This document shows positions 33,848 through 45,277 of a stretch of DNA of 64,000 nt, in pieces. Both the position numbers and the translations under genes were made by a program. Source of the DNA: Palleronia marisminoris (GTDB taxonomy: Bacteria; Pseudomonadota; Alphaproteobacteria; Rhodobacterales; Rhodobacteraceae); the NCBI RefSeq assembly GCF_900172315.1, contig NZ_FWFV01000005.1, forward strand, positions 62,001-126,000, read 5' to 3'. Every line of letters starts with the position of its first letter. The stretch's first letter is position 1. The notes below the pieces were generated by a model. The model was not told the DNA's origin. It was given only the letters and a program-made list of their open reading frames with translations, and ran no database searches.

Positions 33848-34067
33848 GAACTGCCTTGCCCGGCGGCAGGGAAAGCAACGCAATTTCGTAGGAAACGACC
33901 GCCGTGAGCGAGGTGCCCAGTCGTGCCGGTGAGGCGGTGCAAAATTGGCACAAGGCCGACCATTCAGCGGCAGCGAGTCTTGTCCGACTAAATTGATCGT
34001 GTTTACGGAGCGTACCGGTCAGCCGACGCCAGCCACCCCCCACATCGATAGAAAAGAAAGTTAGGGT

Positions 34068-36401
34068 ATGACTCCATCCCGCGCTCGGCTTGTGTCCGGC
34101 ACCGCCCTCGTTCTGACGTCATTGACGCACTTCACCCCCGCCCTGGCCCAGGTGAGCGATCTGGCCGCAGATTCCGAACTGGTCGAGCCGGCCGTCGGGA
34201 CCGGTGGGTACGAACTGGGCACGATCGTCCTGACGGCGGAAGAGCAGATCAAGCAGGCGCTCGGCGTCTCGACCATCACCGAAGAGGACATCGAGGAACG
34301 CCCGGTCGTGAACGACCTGAGCGAGATCATCCGCAAGATGCCGGGCGTGAACCTGACGGGCACCTCGCCCTCGGGGCAGCGCGGCAACCAGCGCCAGATC
34401 GACATTCGCGGCATGGGGCCGGAGAACGTGCTGATCCTGGTCGACGGGCGTCCGGTCCTGTCGCGCACCTCGGTCAAGATGGGCCGCTCGGGCGAGCGGG
34501 ACAGCCGCGGCGACACGAACTGGGTGCCGCCCGAGATGGTTGCGCGGATCGAGGTCATCCGCGGCCCGGCGGCCGCGCGCTACGGCTCGGGTGCTGCGGG
34601 CGGCGTGGTCAACATCATCACGAAACAGCCGGAGTCGGACCTGCTGCAACTCGGCGCCAGCTTCGACGTGCCGGAAAGCGACCTCGAAGGAATGACGCAG
34701 CGCTACAACGTGCTGTGGAACAAGCGCGTCACCGAGGACGTCGCCCTGCGCTTCACCGGCAACTACAACCGCAGCGGCGCGGACGAGCCCGAATTGAACG
34801 CGGCGGTCGCCGACTGCGCGCCGGACCGGTCCGGCGAGGTGGTCTGCACCTACGACGCCGGCAACGAGGGCGTGATCAACCGCGACGCCACGGTCCTGCT
34901 GTCGTGGGAGGCCAACGCAGCGAACACGTTCGGCCTCGAACTGGGCTACTCGCAGCAAGAGAACATCTTCGCCGGCGATACGCAGCTCGGCAGCGGACTG
35001 TCCGAGGATGACGACTCGCTCATCGGCCAGCTGGCCGAGGACGGGGAAACCACGAACGAGATGAAGCGCGGCACCTTCGCCCTGACCCACGCGGGCACCT
35101 ATGGCTGGGGCGACACGAACAGCTACCTGCAATACGAGCGCACCCTGAACCGCCGACTGGGCGAAGGCGCCGCGGGTGGCGGCGAGGGCGCGATCAACTC
35201 GACCGAGTGGGACGAGGCGATCCTCGAGGCGGTAACGGGCCGCAGCGAGGCCTATATCGACCACAGCCCGTTCGGCCGCCCCACGGCGCTGACGCTGGGC
35301 GCGGAAATCCGGTGGGAGCATCTCGACCTGACGGACTACAACGCGTTCGCGACACTTCAATCGGACGACGGCAGCATCGACACCACGACGGCCGAGGGCA
35401 CCACGGAGCAGACAACGCTCGGTCTCTACGTCGAAGAGAACATCCAGGCGACCGACCGTCTGACGGTGACGCCGGCCGCGCGGGTCGATTTCGCCGACAC
35501 GTTCGGGACAACCGTCTCGGGCGGGGTCAACGCGGCCTACGAGCTCACGTCGAACTGGACGGTGAAGGGCGGCATCGCCAAGGCGTTCAAGGCGCCGAAC
35601 CTCTACCAGCTTTCCGACAAGTACGTGTATGTCACGGGCGGGTTCGGGTGCCCCTATCCCTACTTCGCCGACGGCCCGTGCTACGTTCTGGGCAACTCTG
35701 ACCTGGACGCCGAAACCTCGATCAACACCGAGATCGGGGTCGCCTACACGAATGATCGCGGCGTGAACGCGACGCTCACCTACTTCCACAACGACTACCG
35801 CGACAGGATCCAGTCCGGGACCGAGCAGATCGGCACCGTTCCCGTCCAGTTCCGCGGGGTCCAGGATGCGCGCCTCTACGAGTGGATGAACGTTCCGGAA
35901 TCCGAGGTCGAGGGCCTGGAGGGCAGCTTCGCCATGCCTGTGGGCTATCGGGCCCGCCTCTCGGTGAACGCGACATACATGATCAACTCCAGCCAGACGA
36001 TCGAGATCGAGGGCGGCACGAACAGCGACGGAGAGGTCTTTCCGGACGCCGTCATCGAAGTGCCCCTGTCGCTCGTGCCGGACTACACGATCAACGCCGC
36101 GTTCGAGTTCGAGGCGACCGAGCAGCTCACGATCATCCCGTCCCTGACCCACTACGGAAAGATCGAGGCGGCCGCATACAGCGCGTCCCGGGCAACGCCG
36201 GTGGAAGAGGACGACCTGGAGGATCGCGACCCCTACACGCTGGTCAATCTCGGAATGAACTACGCCTTCGACAACGGCACCAACCTGAAGGCCGGCATCA
36301 CCAACGTCCTCGACAACCGGATCCTGCGGTCGGGCGAGGGGGCAAACACCTATAACGAACCCGGACGCGCCTTCTACTTCGGCCTGACCAAGACGTTCTG
36401 A
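34068..36401 (+). CDS. TonB-dependent catecholate siderophore receptor, FepA-like
   Basis: A 777-aa outer-membrane receptor. A signal peptide ends around ALAQ (residue 28), and the TonB box is GTIVLTAEEQ (about 50). The plug holds RGNQRQIDIRGMGPENVLIL, GERDSRGDTNWVPPEM and GPAAARYGSGAAGGVVNIIT, which are hallmark FepA/PirA sequences for ferric enterobactin-type ligands. The beta-barrel ends in a terminal Phe (YFGLTKTF). The upstream 220 bp should hold iron control, but I recognise no clear Fur, RirA or Irr box. A hairpin follows the stop, then the esterase gene. The locus downstream makes a catechol-serine compound, so this is its likely uptake receptor. Confidence 0.93.
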   Translation: MTPSRARLVSGTALVLTSLTHFTPALAQVSDLAADSELVEPAVGTGGYELGTIVLTAEEQIKQALGVSTITEEDIEERPVVNDLSEIIRKMPGVNLTGTSPSGQRGNQRQIDIRGMGPENVLILVDGRPVLSRTSVKMGRSGERDSRGDTNWVPPEMVARIEVIRGPAAARYGSGAAGGVVNIITKQPESDLLQLGASFDVPESDLEGMTQRYNVLWNKRVTEDVALRFTGNYNRSGADEPELNAAVADCAPDRSGEVVCTYDAGNEGVINRDATVLLSWEANAANTFGLELGYSQQENIFAGDTQLGSGLSEDDDSLIGQLAEDGETTNEMKRGTFALTHAGTYGWGDTNSYLQYERTLNRRLGEGAAGGGEGAINSTEWDEAILEAVTGRSEAYIDHSPFGRPTALTLGAEIRWEHLDLTDYNAFATLQSDDGSIDTTTAEGTTEQTTLGLYVEENIQATDRLTVTPAARVDFADTFGTTVSGGVNAAYELTSNWTVKGGIAKAFKAPNLYQLSDKYVYVTGGFGCPYPYFADGPCYVLGNSDLDAETSINTEIGVAYTNDRGVNATLTYFHNDYRDRIQSGTEQIGTVPVQFRGVQDARLYEWMNVPESEVEGLEGSFAMPVGYRARLSVNATYMINSSQTIEIEGGTNSDGEVFPDAVIEVPLSLVPDYTINAAFEFEATEQLTIIPSLTHYGKIEAAAYSASRATPVEEDDLEDRDPYTLVNLGMNYAFDNGTNLKAGITNVLDNRILRSGEGANTYNEPGRAFYFGLTKTF

Positions 36402-36418
36402 TCGACGACCTGGTTCGT

Positions 36419-36441
36419 CCCGTCCGGCATGTCCGGGCGGG
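36419..36441 (+). terminator. hairpin after the siderophore receptor gene
   Basis: CCCGTCCGG (36419-36427) pairs with CCGGGCGGG (36433-36441) through eight Watson-Crick pairs and one G-T pair, with a 5-base loop. It lies 17 bases after the receptor stop. A short CTATTC follows rather than a strong T-run, so partial termination is more likely than complete. Confidence 0.5.
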
Positions 36442-36571
36442 GCTATTCACCTGACACGAGGAGGCGAGTGGTGGCGAGATTCCGAAATGCGCTGGGCGCC
36501 GTACGGCGTCACCCGTTGCGGCGCCGAGGGTTTGGCGCCGCTGCTGTCCGATCTGCAAGCGGAGACCGCGC

Positions 36572-37489
36572 ATGAGGATCAAGGCGTTGCTCCTTTGGAT
36601 GATGCTTCCCTTCGCGGCGGCGGCGCAGCCCGCGCCCGAGCCCCTGGGGCCGACGATCCTCGACACCGGGTCCGGGCTGTTCGAGACACAGTCCTTTACC
36701 CTCGAGGGGCCGGCCGACGGGGCCGCGTACCGGATCGGCGTCCTTACCCCACACCGTGCGCCGCCCGCCGAGGGGTTCCCGGTGCTCTACCTGCTGGACG
36801 GGCAGGCGGCGCTCGAGGTGCTGACGCCGGAGCTTCTGGCGATGCTCGGCCCGGAGAGCCTGCCCGTGATCGTCTCGGTCGGCTATGACACCGAGCGCCG
36901 CTTTGCCTCGGAAGAGCGGACGCGGGACTATACCCCACCTGACGCCGCGGGCGCGCCGGTCGTGGACCCCCGGGGACGCTCGGGAGGGGGCGGCCCTGCG
37001 TTCCTCGACCTTCTGGTGTCGCGGATCATGCCCCAGGCCGAAGCTCTCGCCCCGATCGACGCGAACGACCGCACCCTCTGGGGCCACTCCTATGCCGGGC
37101 TCTTCGTGCTTCAGGCCGCCGGCACACCCGACGCCCCCTTCGCCCGTTTCGTCGCCGCCAGCCCCTCCCTTTGGTGGGACGACGCGCGCTACTTCGACCG
37201 GCTCGTCGCGCGGATGGAGGGCCGGGACTGGCCGCATCGTCCGCTGGATTTCCACCGGGGCGAATTGGAGCGTGTGCGCGCCAGCAAGCCGGACGATCCC
37301 GAGGTGCAGCAACTGCTGCGCATGCGCGCCGCCCTGCCGGAGGACGCATTCCTCACCCTCGTAGCGGCCGCCCGGGCCGCCGGGGTTCCGGGCCAGACCA
37401 CGATCTTCCCCGGGCTCAGCCATGGCGAGACCTTCAGCGCCTCGATCGCCCATCTGCTGAAAGAGGGACATGGACCGGCGGGAGAATGA
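36572..37489 (+). CDS. periplasmic siderophore esterase, IroE-like alpha/beta hydrolase
   Basis: A 305-aa secreted hydrolase. An N-terminal signal peptide (LLLWMMLPFAAAAQ) is followed by a PF00756-type esterase domain: FPVLYLLDGQAAL, PVIVSVGYDTERRF, the nucleophile elbow GHSYAG with Ser173, and an active-site His in FPGLSHGETF near the C-terminus. In characterised systems IroE hydrolyses the trilactone of enterobactin-type siderophores in the periplasm, and Fes does so in the cytoplasm. Here it would open the serine lactone of the imported or newly made siderophore to release iron. Its place between FepA-like receptor and NRPS genes supports this. Start at 36572 lies at the signal peptide. 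Confidence 0.85.
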   Translation: MRIKALLLWMMLPFAAAAQPAPEPLGPTILDTGSGLFETQSFTLEGPADGAAYRIGVLTPHRAPPAEGFPVLYLLDGQAALEVLTPELLAMLGPESLPVIVSVGYDTERRFASEERTRDYTPPDAAGAPVVDPRGRSGGGGPAFLDLLVSRIMPQAEALAPIDANDRTLWGHSYAGLFVLQAAGTPDAPFARFVAASPSLWWDDARYFDRLVARMEGRDWPHRPLDFHRGELERVRASKPDDPEVQQLLRMRAALPEDAFLTLVAAARAAGVPGQTTIFPGLSHGETFSASIAHLLKEGHGPAGE

Positions 37490-37645
37490 TGGAAATCCGT
37501 AACAGGGAATGCGGGCGGCTTGCCCCGCCTGCGACCCTTCCGAAATCGGGGCTCCGCCCGGCCCCCGCGCGCCGCGTCATGCGGCGCAGCCCAGCCACAG
37601 CACCGCTGCAGCCGACGGGTCACACTCAATGCAAGAGGCTGAAGA

Positions 37646-39034
37646 ATGAAACTATCGAATAGACATGCCGTCCTCGGGCGCACCGCGCTTTCGGCGGCGG
37701 TGATCCTCGCCGGCACCATGGCCATGGCCGACCCGTTCGAGACGCTCGGGCAGTTCGACGGCCGCATCGGGGCGTCGGGCCCGGACCGGGGTCCGATCGC
37801 AGCGGGCACCGAGGCCCAGATCTCCGGTAGCGGATTCGCCTCCGACCAGCCCGTGACTCTGCGCCAGAGCGGCGAGAACCTGACGGACGAGCCGCTGACC
37901 ACGGATGCCGAGGGCAACCTCAGCACCACGGTGGCGATTCCGGAAAGGGCCGAGCCGGGCCTTTATCCCGTGGTGGTCGAGATGGGCGGGGATGCTCCCC
38001 ATGCGACGATCTTCGACCTGAAGGTCGTGAAGGTCCTGGGCGAAATCGGGGCCGATCAGTACGACGTCAACTCGGCGACGACCGTGCGCAACCCGTACCA
38101 GGTGGCCGTGACGGACGAGGCGATCTACGTCACCGGCGCCGTCGGGCGCCCGCCGGTGTCCGAAAGCGCGCTGGCCAAGCTCGACCCCGCCACGCTCGAG
38201 GTGCTGGCCGAGGTCTCCCCTCCCGATGCACCGGCGCGCGAGGATGGCAGCGATGGTGGCGTGTTCGCCGTCTACGGCGTCGGGGTCGCCGAAGAGGTGG
38301 GCCAGGTCTGGGTGACGAACACCCGCCAGAACACCGTCGCGGTCTACGCGACCGAGGATCTGAGCCTCATCAAGCAGTTCGAGCCGGGCGTCGTCGGCCA
38401 CCCGCGCGACGCGGTGGCCCATGACGGCAAGGTCTATGTCAGCGCGACCTTCGAGCCGCTCGTGCACGTGTTCGACACCGAGACGCTGGAAGAGCTGGAG
38501 CCGATCGAACTCGCGTCCTCTCGCCGTGGCCAGGTCTTCACCGCGGCGAGTCTGTCGCTGGCGGCAGAGGCCGGAAAGCTCTTCGTCTCGTCCCTGCGGA
38601 CCGACGAGGTCGCGGTGATCGACCTTGCCACCGACACCCAAAGCGGCGGGTTCACAGTCGAGAACTCGGTCGACACCATCGGGCTTGCCGCCAACTCGGC
38701 CGGCACGCGCCTGTATACCGTCGCGCAAGGCAACGACGCGGTGACGATCATCGACGCCCGAACCGGCGAAACGGTGAACCAGGTGAATGTCGGGGCGAAC
38801 CCGCTGAACGCCGCGGTCGAGCCGACCTCGGGCAACGTGTTCATCGCCCTGCGCGAGGTCGATGCGGTCGCCGTGATCTCGCCCGAGGGCGAGGTGCTGG
38901 CGAACCTGCAGATCGGCAGCACGCCGAACCACCTGGCTGTGGACGGCTCTGGCGGCGTGTACGTGGTCAACAAGTCCGGCGGCGAAGACGATCCGACCGC
39001 CAACCAGGTGAGCCACATAACCCCCGTCAACTGA
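37646..39034 (+). CDS. secreted YncE-like beta-propeller protein
   Basis: A 462-aa exported protein with signal peptide ending AMAMADP (about residue 30). Residues about 35-135 look like an Ig-like/carboxypeptidase-regulatory beta domain (GTEAQISGSGFASDQPVTL). Residues about 140-460 are repeating beta-propeller blades with YVTGAVG, VWVTNTRQNTVAVY, DTIGLAANSAGTRLYTVAQGND and PNHLAVDGSGGVYVVNKSGG, matching YncE/40-residue YVTN repeats. In E. coli, yncE pairs with the TonB receptor gene yncD and responds to iron; its biochemical role is unclear. Here it lies inside the siderophore locus with AGAGG before the ATG. It is longer than E. coli YncE because of the N-terminal domain. Confidence 0.82.
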   Translation: MKLSNRHAVLGRTALSAAVILAGTMAMADPFETLGQFDGRIGASGPDRGPIAAGTEAQISGSGFASDQPVTLRQSGENLTDEPLTTDAEGNLSTTVAIPERAEPGLYPVVVEMGGDAPHATIFDLKVVKVLGEIGADQYDVNSATTVRNPYQVAVTDEAIYVTGAVGRPPVSESALAKLDPATLEVLAEVSPPDAPAREDGSDGGVFAVYGVGVAEEVGQVWVTNTRQNTVAVYATEDLSLIKQFEPGVVGHPRDAVAHDGKVYVSATFEPLVHVFDTETLEELEPIELASSRRGQVFTAASLSLAAEAGKLFVSSLRTDEVAVIDLATDTQSGGFTVENSVDTIGLAANSAGTRLYTVAQGNDAVTIIDARTGETVNQVNVGANPLNAAVEPTSGNVFIALREVDAVAVISPEGEVLANLQIGSTPNHLAVDGSGGVYVVNKSGGEDDPTANQVSHITPVN

Positions 39035-39092
39035 CGCAACGGGCGACTGCGGGCCTTCTGCGGTCGCCACCACCAGCGATGGACGACCCCGC

Positions 39093-40720
<1,628 letters not shown>

Positions 40721-40724
<4 letters not shown>

Positions 40725-40957
40725 CTGGACAGCTGACACTCGAGATCATGCGCCGCGACATCGCCGAAGCGCTGCGGATGCCGCCCGAAGAGATTGCTGA
40801 TGACAACCACCTGGGCGACCTGGGCCTCGACTCGGTCGCGCTCATGCAGCTTCTGATGCGGTGGGAGGAACTCCAGCCGTCGATCGAACCTGCGCACCTC
40901 TACGAGGCCGAGACGCTGGCCGAATGGTGGGCGATCGTGCAGGCCGGCCGCGCATGA
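40721..40957 (+). CDS. free-standing aryl carrier protein
   Basis: A 78-aa carrier protein. The phosphopantetheine site is Ser38 in DLGLDSVALMQLLMRWEE, closely like the ArCP part of EntB/VibB, where the motif ends in a Trp. There is no isochorismatase domain, so the two halves of a normal EntB are separate here. ATGA overlaps at both ends couple it to the ligase and NRPS genes. It should accept the aryl group from the EntE-like enzyme and present it to the NRPS condensation domain. A phosphopantetheinyl transferase is not encoded nearby. Confidence 0.9.
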
Positions 40958-43900
40958 CCGCGCGCTGGCCGCTGACCGAGGCGCAGGCGGGGATCTGGTA
41001 CGCGCAACAGCGTGATCCCGGCAGCCCCGTCCTCGTCACCGGGCAGGCCCTGCAAATCGAGGGGCCTCTGGATCCTGCGGCGATGGCTCGCGCCGTCATG
41101 GCCATTGGCCGCGAAGCGGAAAGCCTGTCCATGCGGGTGGCTGACGGTCCGGCTGAGCCCGAGCATTGGATCGACCCCGACGGGTCCCCGGCGCTCGTCA
41201 TCCGGGACCGCACCAGTGCCGATTCTGCGACGGTGGTGGATGAAATCCAAGCCGAGGCGCAAATGCCCATGGACCTCGCTTGCGGGCCGGTGGCCGCGTT
41301 CACGCTCTGGCGGCTGGGCCCCACGCACCACATCCTGACCGAGCGCATCCACCACATCGCGGCCGACGGGCAGGCCATGGTGCAGGTCACGCGCCGGCTC
41401 GCCGCGCTCTACGATGCCGAGGTGACTGAGGGCGAGCCGGGCGAGGCGCTGGCCCCCTACGCGCGGATTCTGGAAGAGGAGGCCCGCTTCGCCGCCTCGC
41501 CCGCCCGCGCCCGCCAGCGGGACTATTGGCTCGGCACGCTCGCCGATCTGCCGCCCGTCGAGAGCATGAGCGCCGGTCCCGCCGGCGGCGACGGGCGCTG
41601 GTTCCACCGTGCCGAAGCGCCTCTGCCCGACGACCTTCGCGCAGGGCTCTTGCGGCTGGCCGAGCAGGCGGACGCGGACTGGACCGACGTGCTGACTGCG
41701 CTGACGGGAGCCTATGTGGCGCGTCATCTGCCGTCGGCTCCGCTGGCCGAAGCGCCTGAGGTCGTGCTCGGCATCCCGTTGCAGAACCGCATGGGCCGGG
41801 TCGCGCGGGTGCCGTCGACGCGGGTCAACGTCCTGCCGCTCCATCTTTCCGTCGACGAGGCCGCACCGCTTGCGGATTGGGTCGGCGGGGTTGCGCAGAA
41901 GCTCTCGGCCATGCGGCGCAACGCCGGCTATCGCGGCGAGGCGCTGCAGCGGGAATTGGGGCGGATCGGGGCGGGGCGGCGCTTGTGGGGGCCGTTGGTC
42001 AACATCCTGCCCTTCGATGCCTGCCCCGGCTTCCACGGCTGCCGCACGCGGCTTAAGATCCTCGGCGCGGGGTCGGTGGATGACATCACGTTCTGCTACC
42101 GGGGCGACCCCGGCGCGGGCCTCGTGATGCAGGTGGACACCAACACGGGGCTCTATTCGGCCGAGGCGACGGCGACCCATGCGCACCGACTTGGGCATTT
42201 CCTGAAATCGGCCATGGGCGCAGAGCGGTTGGCCGAAGTGTCGACCCTGACGCAAGCCGAGTTCCAGGCCCATGTCCACGGCCGGAACGCGACCGCGCAC
42301 CCGGTGCCGGAGACGACCCTTACCGCCCTGATCGAGGCGGGGATGCGCGCGAACCCCGAGGCAGCCGCGCTGATCTTCGGCGACGTGACGCTGAGCCACG
42401 CGCGCCTCGACGCCGAGACCCTCGCGCTGGCGCGGCGATTGGCAGCGCTCGGGATCGGGCCGGGCGACACGGTGGCCGTGGCGCTGCCGCGCTCGGTCGA
42501 TCTGATCGTCGCACTCGTGGGCATCCTGCGCGCGGGGGCGGCATATGTCCCCCTCGACCCGGAAGACCGCAGCGCCCGCCGCGACGGCATCCTGAGCCGC
42601 AGCAATCCCGTGGCCGTGCTCGCCGAACCGGGCTTTGCCGCCGGAGGCCTGCCGGTGATCCGCGCCCGCGCGGAGGGTGTCGAGGCCGATCGGGCGGCGG
42701 TATCCCCGGACGATCCCGCCTATGTCCTGTTCACCTCGGGTTCGACCGGGACGCCGAAAGGGGTCGTCGTCGAGCATCGGGCCATCGTGAATCGCCTTCT
42801 GTGGATGCGCGAGGCCTACGGCATCGGGGCGGGCGACCGCATCCTGCAGAAGACTCCCGCGATCTTCGACGTCTCGGTGTGGGAGTTCTTCCTGCCGATC
42901 CTGTCCGGTGCAACCTTGGTCGTTGCACCGCCCGGCGCGCATCGCGACCCGGGCGCGCTGGCCGGCCTGATCCGCAGGCACGCGATCACGGCGATGCACT
43001 TCGTGCCGTCGATGCTGGACGTGTTCCTTTCCGCGCCAGTCTCGGACGGGCTGTCGGTCCGGCACGTCTTCGCGAGCGGAGAGGCCCTGCCGACCCGCCT
43101 GGCACAGCAGTTTCACGCGCGGATCGAGGGGCGCCTGCACAACCTGTACGGTCCGACCGAGGCGGCGGTCGATGTGACTGCGCACGAGGCGGTCGCGGGC
43201 ACGGGCGGTGCCAGCGTTCCGATCGGCCGGCCGGTCTGGAACACGCGGTGCTACCTGCTCGACACGGCCGGCCGGCCGGTGCCCGACGGGGTGCCGGGGC
43301 GCCTGTACCTTGCCGGGCGTCAGCTGGCCCGCGGGTACCTGGGACAGCCCGAGCTGACGGCCGAGCGGTTCGTCCCGGACCCGTTTCACCCGGGGGAACG
43401 GATGTACGACACCGGCGACCTGGCCATATCGGACGGGGCGGGCGGTCTGACCTTCGTCGGGCGCGGAGACGACCAGATCAAGGTGCGCGGCGCCCGCGTC
43501 GAACCGGCCGAGATCGAACGCGCGCTGGAGGAAACCGGGCTGGTCGGACGCTCTGCCGTCATCGTGCGCAAGGACCAGCAGGGCGGGGCGCAGCTGGTCG
43601 CCTACGTCGTGCCGCGCGGCGATGCCGATCCTGTCGCGATCCGCGCGGCGCTGGCGGAGAGGGTACCGCAGGCGATGGTCCCCGCCCATGTCGTCACGCT
43701 GGCGCAGCTGCCGCTTTCGCCGACGGGCAAGCTGGACCGCAAGGCGCTGCCGGCGCCCGCTGCCGCGAATGACGCCTCGGGGCGCAAACCGGCGTCAGAG
43801 ATGGAACGCCTGCTTGCCCGGCTCTACGCCGAGATCCTGGCGCTCGATTCGCCGGCGCCGGTCGAGACGGATTTCTTCCTTGCGGGCGGGGATTCCCTGC

Positions 43901-44856
43901 GGGCCGTCCGGCTGACGCTCCGCCTCGAGGAAGAGCTGGGGGTCGATCCGGGCCTCGGGACGATTCTGGAAACGCCGGTGCTCGCCGATCTAGCCAAGGC
44001 TCTGTGCGCGCGCAGCACCCCCGACCACGGCCTGGATCCGGTGATCCGCCTGTCGCCCGACCGCGACGTGGCCGCGCCGCTACTCGCCGTGCACCCCGCC
44101 GGCGGCCTGGCATGGTGTTACCGCACGCTCGCCCGAGCCTTGCCCGACCGGCCGGTGATTGGGCTGCAATCGCCGCTGCTCGACCCTCAGGCGCCCGATC
44201 CCGACAGCCTTTCTGCGCTCGCCCGCGCCTATGTCGACCGGGTGGAGGACATCGCGCCGCAGGGCTTCTCCCTTCTCGGATGGTCTCTCGGGGGGATCAT
44301 CGCCCATGCGATGACGGCCGAGGCCGAACGGCGCGGGCTGAGGGTCGAACGGCTGGTCCTGCTCGACGCCTACCCGTCGGACTGCTGGCGCGACGAGCCC
44401 GAGCCCGACGCGGGGCAGGCCCTGCGCGCGCTGCTCGCCATTGCGGGATATGACCCCGAGGCCCATGTGGAACTCGACACACCCGACGCGATCATGGGCT
44501 TCCTGCGGCGCGAGGGGCAGGCGCTGGGCCACCTGCCGGAGGCGGTCCAGCACGGCATCGTCCGATCGGTCCGCGCGACCAACGACCTGGTCCGGCACCA
44601 CCGCGAAGACCATGTCCGCGCCCCCACCGTGCATGTCGCGGCCCTGTGCGACCAGGTGGGGTCATCGCGTCATGCCGGGTTGTGGGTGCCGTACACGCAG
44701 TTGCTTGCCCGGATCGCGGTGGACTGCCGCCATGCGGACCTCGTCTCGCCGAGGATCACGCCCGAGATCGTCCGCGCGATCAGCGCTCCGTGGTCAAGTC
44801 TCGTTCCCCGCGACGCAGGGGTCGCCGCCTTGGGCGCGGGCCCTTGCCGCTCTTGA
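40954..44856 (+). CDS. entF: EntF-like NRPS (C-A-PCP-TE) with serine specificity
   Basis: A 1300-aa one-module synthetase. Condensation domain about 5-430 with HHIAADG at 133-139. Adenylation domain about 450-940 with LFTSGSTGTPKG at 592-603. Specificity residues read in order are Asp639, Val640, Trp643, His682, Phe706, Ser708, Leu731, Val739 and Asp740, plus the C-terminal Lys of TGKLDRK. This is the serine code DVWHFSLVDK. Carrier domain with GGDS (Ser981). Thioesterase about 1055-1290 with GWSLGG (Ser1111). The set predicts N-aroyl-serine formation and TE-driven oligomerisation and cyclisation as in enterobactin. The start at 40954 is fixed by the ATGA overlap with the carrier gene. No MbtH gene is seen. 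Confidence 0.94.
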   Translation: MTARWPLTEAQAGIWYAQQRDPGSPVLVTGQALQIEGPLDPAAMARAVMAIGREAESLSMRVADGPAEPEHWIDPDGSPALVIRDRTSADSATVVDEIQAEAQMPMDLACGPVAAFTLWRLGPTHHILTERIHHIAADGQAMVQVTRRLAALYDAEVTEGEPGEALAPYARILEEEARFAASPARARQRDYWLGTLADLPPVESMSAGPAGGDGRWFHRAEAPLPDDLRAGLLRLAEQADADWTDVLTALTGAYVARHLPSAPLAEAPEVVLGIPLQNRMGRVARVPSTRVNVLPLHLSVDEAAPLADWVGGVAQKLSAMRRNAGYRGEALQRELGRIGAGRRLWGPLVNILPFDACPGFHGCRTRLKILGAGSVDDITFCYRGDPGAGLVMQVDTNTGLYSAEATATHAHRLGHFLKSAMGAERLAEVSTLTQAEFQAHVHGRNATAHPVPETTLTALIEAGMRANPEAAALIFGDVTLSHARLDAETLALARRLAALGIGPGDTVAVALPRSVDLIVALVGILRAGAAYVPLDPEDRSARRDGILSRSNPVAVLAEPGFAAGGLPVIRARAEGVEADRAAVSPDDPAYVLFTSGSTGTPKGVVVEHRAIVNRLLWMREAYGIGAGDRILQKTPAIFDVSVWEFFLPILSGATLVVAPPGAHRDPGALAGLIRRHAITAMHFVPSMLDVFLSAPVSDGLSVRHVFASGEALPTRLAQQFHARIEGRLHNLYGPTEAAVDVTAHEAVAGTGGASVPIGRPVWNTRCYLLDTAGRPVPDGVPGRLYLAGRQLARGYLGQPELTAERFVPDPFHPGERMYDTGDLAISDGAGGLTFVGRGDDQIKVRGARVEPAEIERALEETGLVGRSAVIVRKDQQGGAQLVAYVVPRGDADPVAIRAALAERVPQAMVPAHVVTLAQLPLSPTGKLDRKALPAPAAANDASGRKPASEMERLLARLYAEILALDSPAPVETDFFLAGGDSLRAVRLTLRLEEELGVDPGLGTILETPVLADLAKALCARSTPDHGLDPVIRLSPDRDVAAPLLAVHPAGGLAWCYRTLARALPDRPVIGLQSPLLDPQAPDPDSLSALARAYVDRVEDIAPQGFSLLGWSLGGIIAHAMTAEAERRGLRVERLVLLDAYPSDCWRDEPEPDAGQALRALLAIAGYDPEAHVELDTPDAIMGFLRREGQALGHLPEAVQHGIVRSVRATNDLVRHHREDHVRAPTVHVAALCDQVGSSRHAGLWVPYTQLLARIAVDCRHADLVSPRITPEIVRAISAPWSSLVPRDAGVAALGAGPCRS

Positions 44857-44944
44857 CTGGCGGGAGGACGGGATATGTCCCGAGGAGGACGTAGGATGCC
44901 GCGGCGGTTTGCCGCGGGGCCGTCAACCCGACGAGGAGCCCCTC

Positions 44945-45277
44945 ATGAATGCCCGATCAACCTTTGCCGCAGCCGCGATGCTGGTCGCACTCCTGGGCCT
45001 CGTGGCGTCGATCCACGCGTACCTGACGCCCCGCACGGGCGTCGAGGATACCGCTGGGCCGATCCTGACGGCGCTGGGCCATGCGGGGATGGCAGTGGCA
45101 GCCTTGCTGGTTTTGGCGCTTTCACGGGGCCTGGGGCTGTGGGTCACGCTTTTCGTCATCGTCGCCATACTGACGGCCATCGCGGCCTTCCTGCTGCAGC
45201 AGCCGATGATCCTGCTCCCCGCGCTCCTGGCTCTCGTGGTCCTGCCGCTTGGTCTTCTTGTCGGAGGTGCCCGATGA
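44945..45277 (+). CDS. small four-helix membrane protein preceding the PQQ dehydrogenase
   Basis: A 110-aa, almost wholly hydrophobic protein with four likely membrane helices (AAMLVALLGLVASIHAYL; GHAGMAVAALLVLAL; VTLFVIVAILTAIAAFLL; LPALLALVVLPLGLLVGG). GAGGAG lies before the ATG. It is coupled to the dehydrogenase gene by ATGA. Classical membrane-bound glucose dehydrogenase (Gcd) carries an N-terminal membrane domain of similar size fused to the PQQ propeller, so this may be a separate membrane anchor or quinone-reducing subunit. That role is inference from size, topology and gene order. Not part of the NRPS gene, from which it is separated by 88 bp. Confidence 0.8.
   Translation: MNARSTFAAAAMLVALLGLVASIHAYLTPRTGVEDTAGPILTALGHAGMAVAALLVLALSRGLGLWVTLFVIVAILTAIAAFLLQQPMILLPALLALVVLPLGLLVGGAR

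Noticed and set aside
33848-34067. A Fur, RirA or Irr operator upstream of the FepA-like receptor
   Set aside because: Iron control is expected, but I found no clear match to a motif I could state with confidence.
40900-43689. 929-codon minus-strand open frame opposite the NRPS
   Set aside because: Antisense shadow; the plus strand holds complete condensation and adenylation domains.
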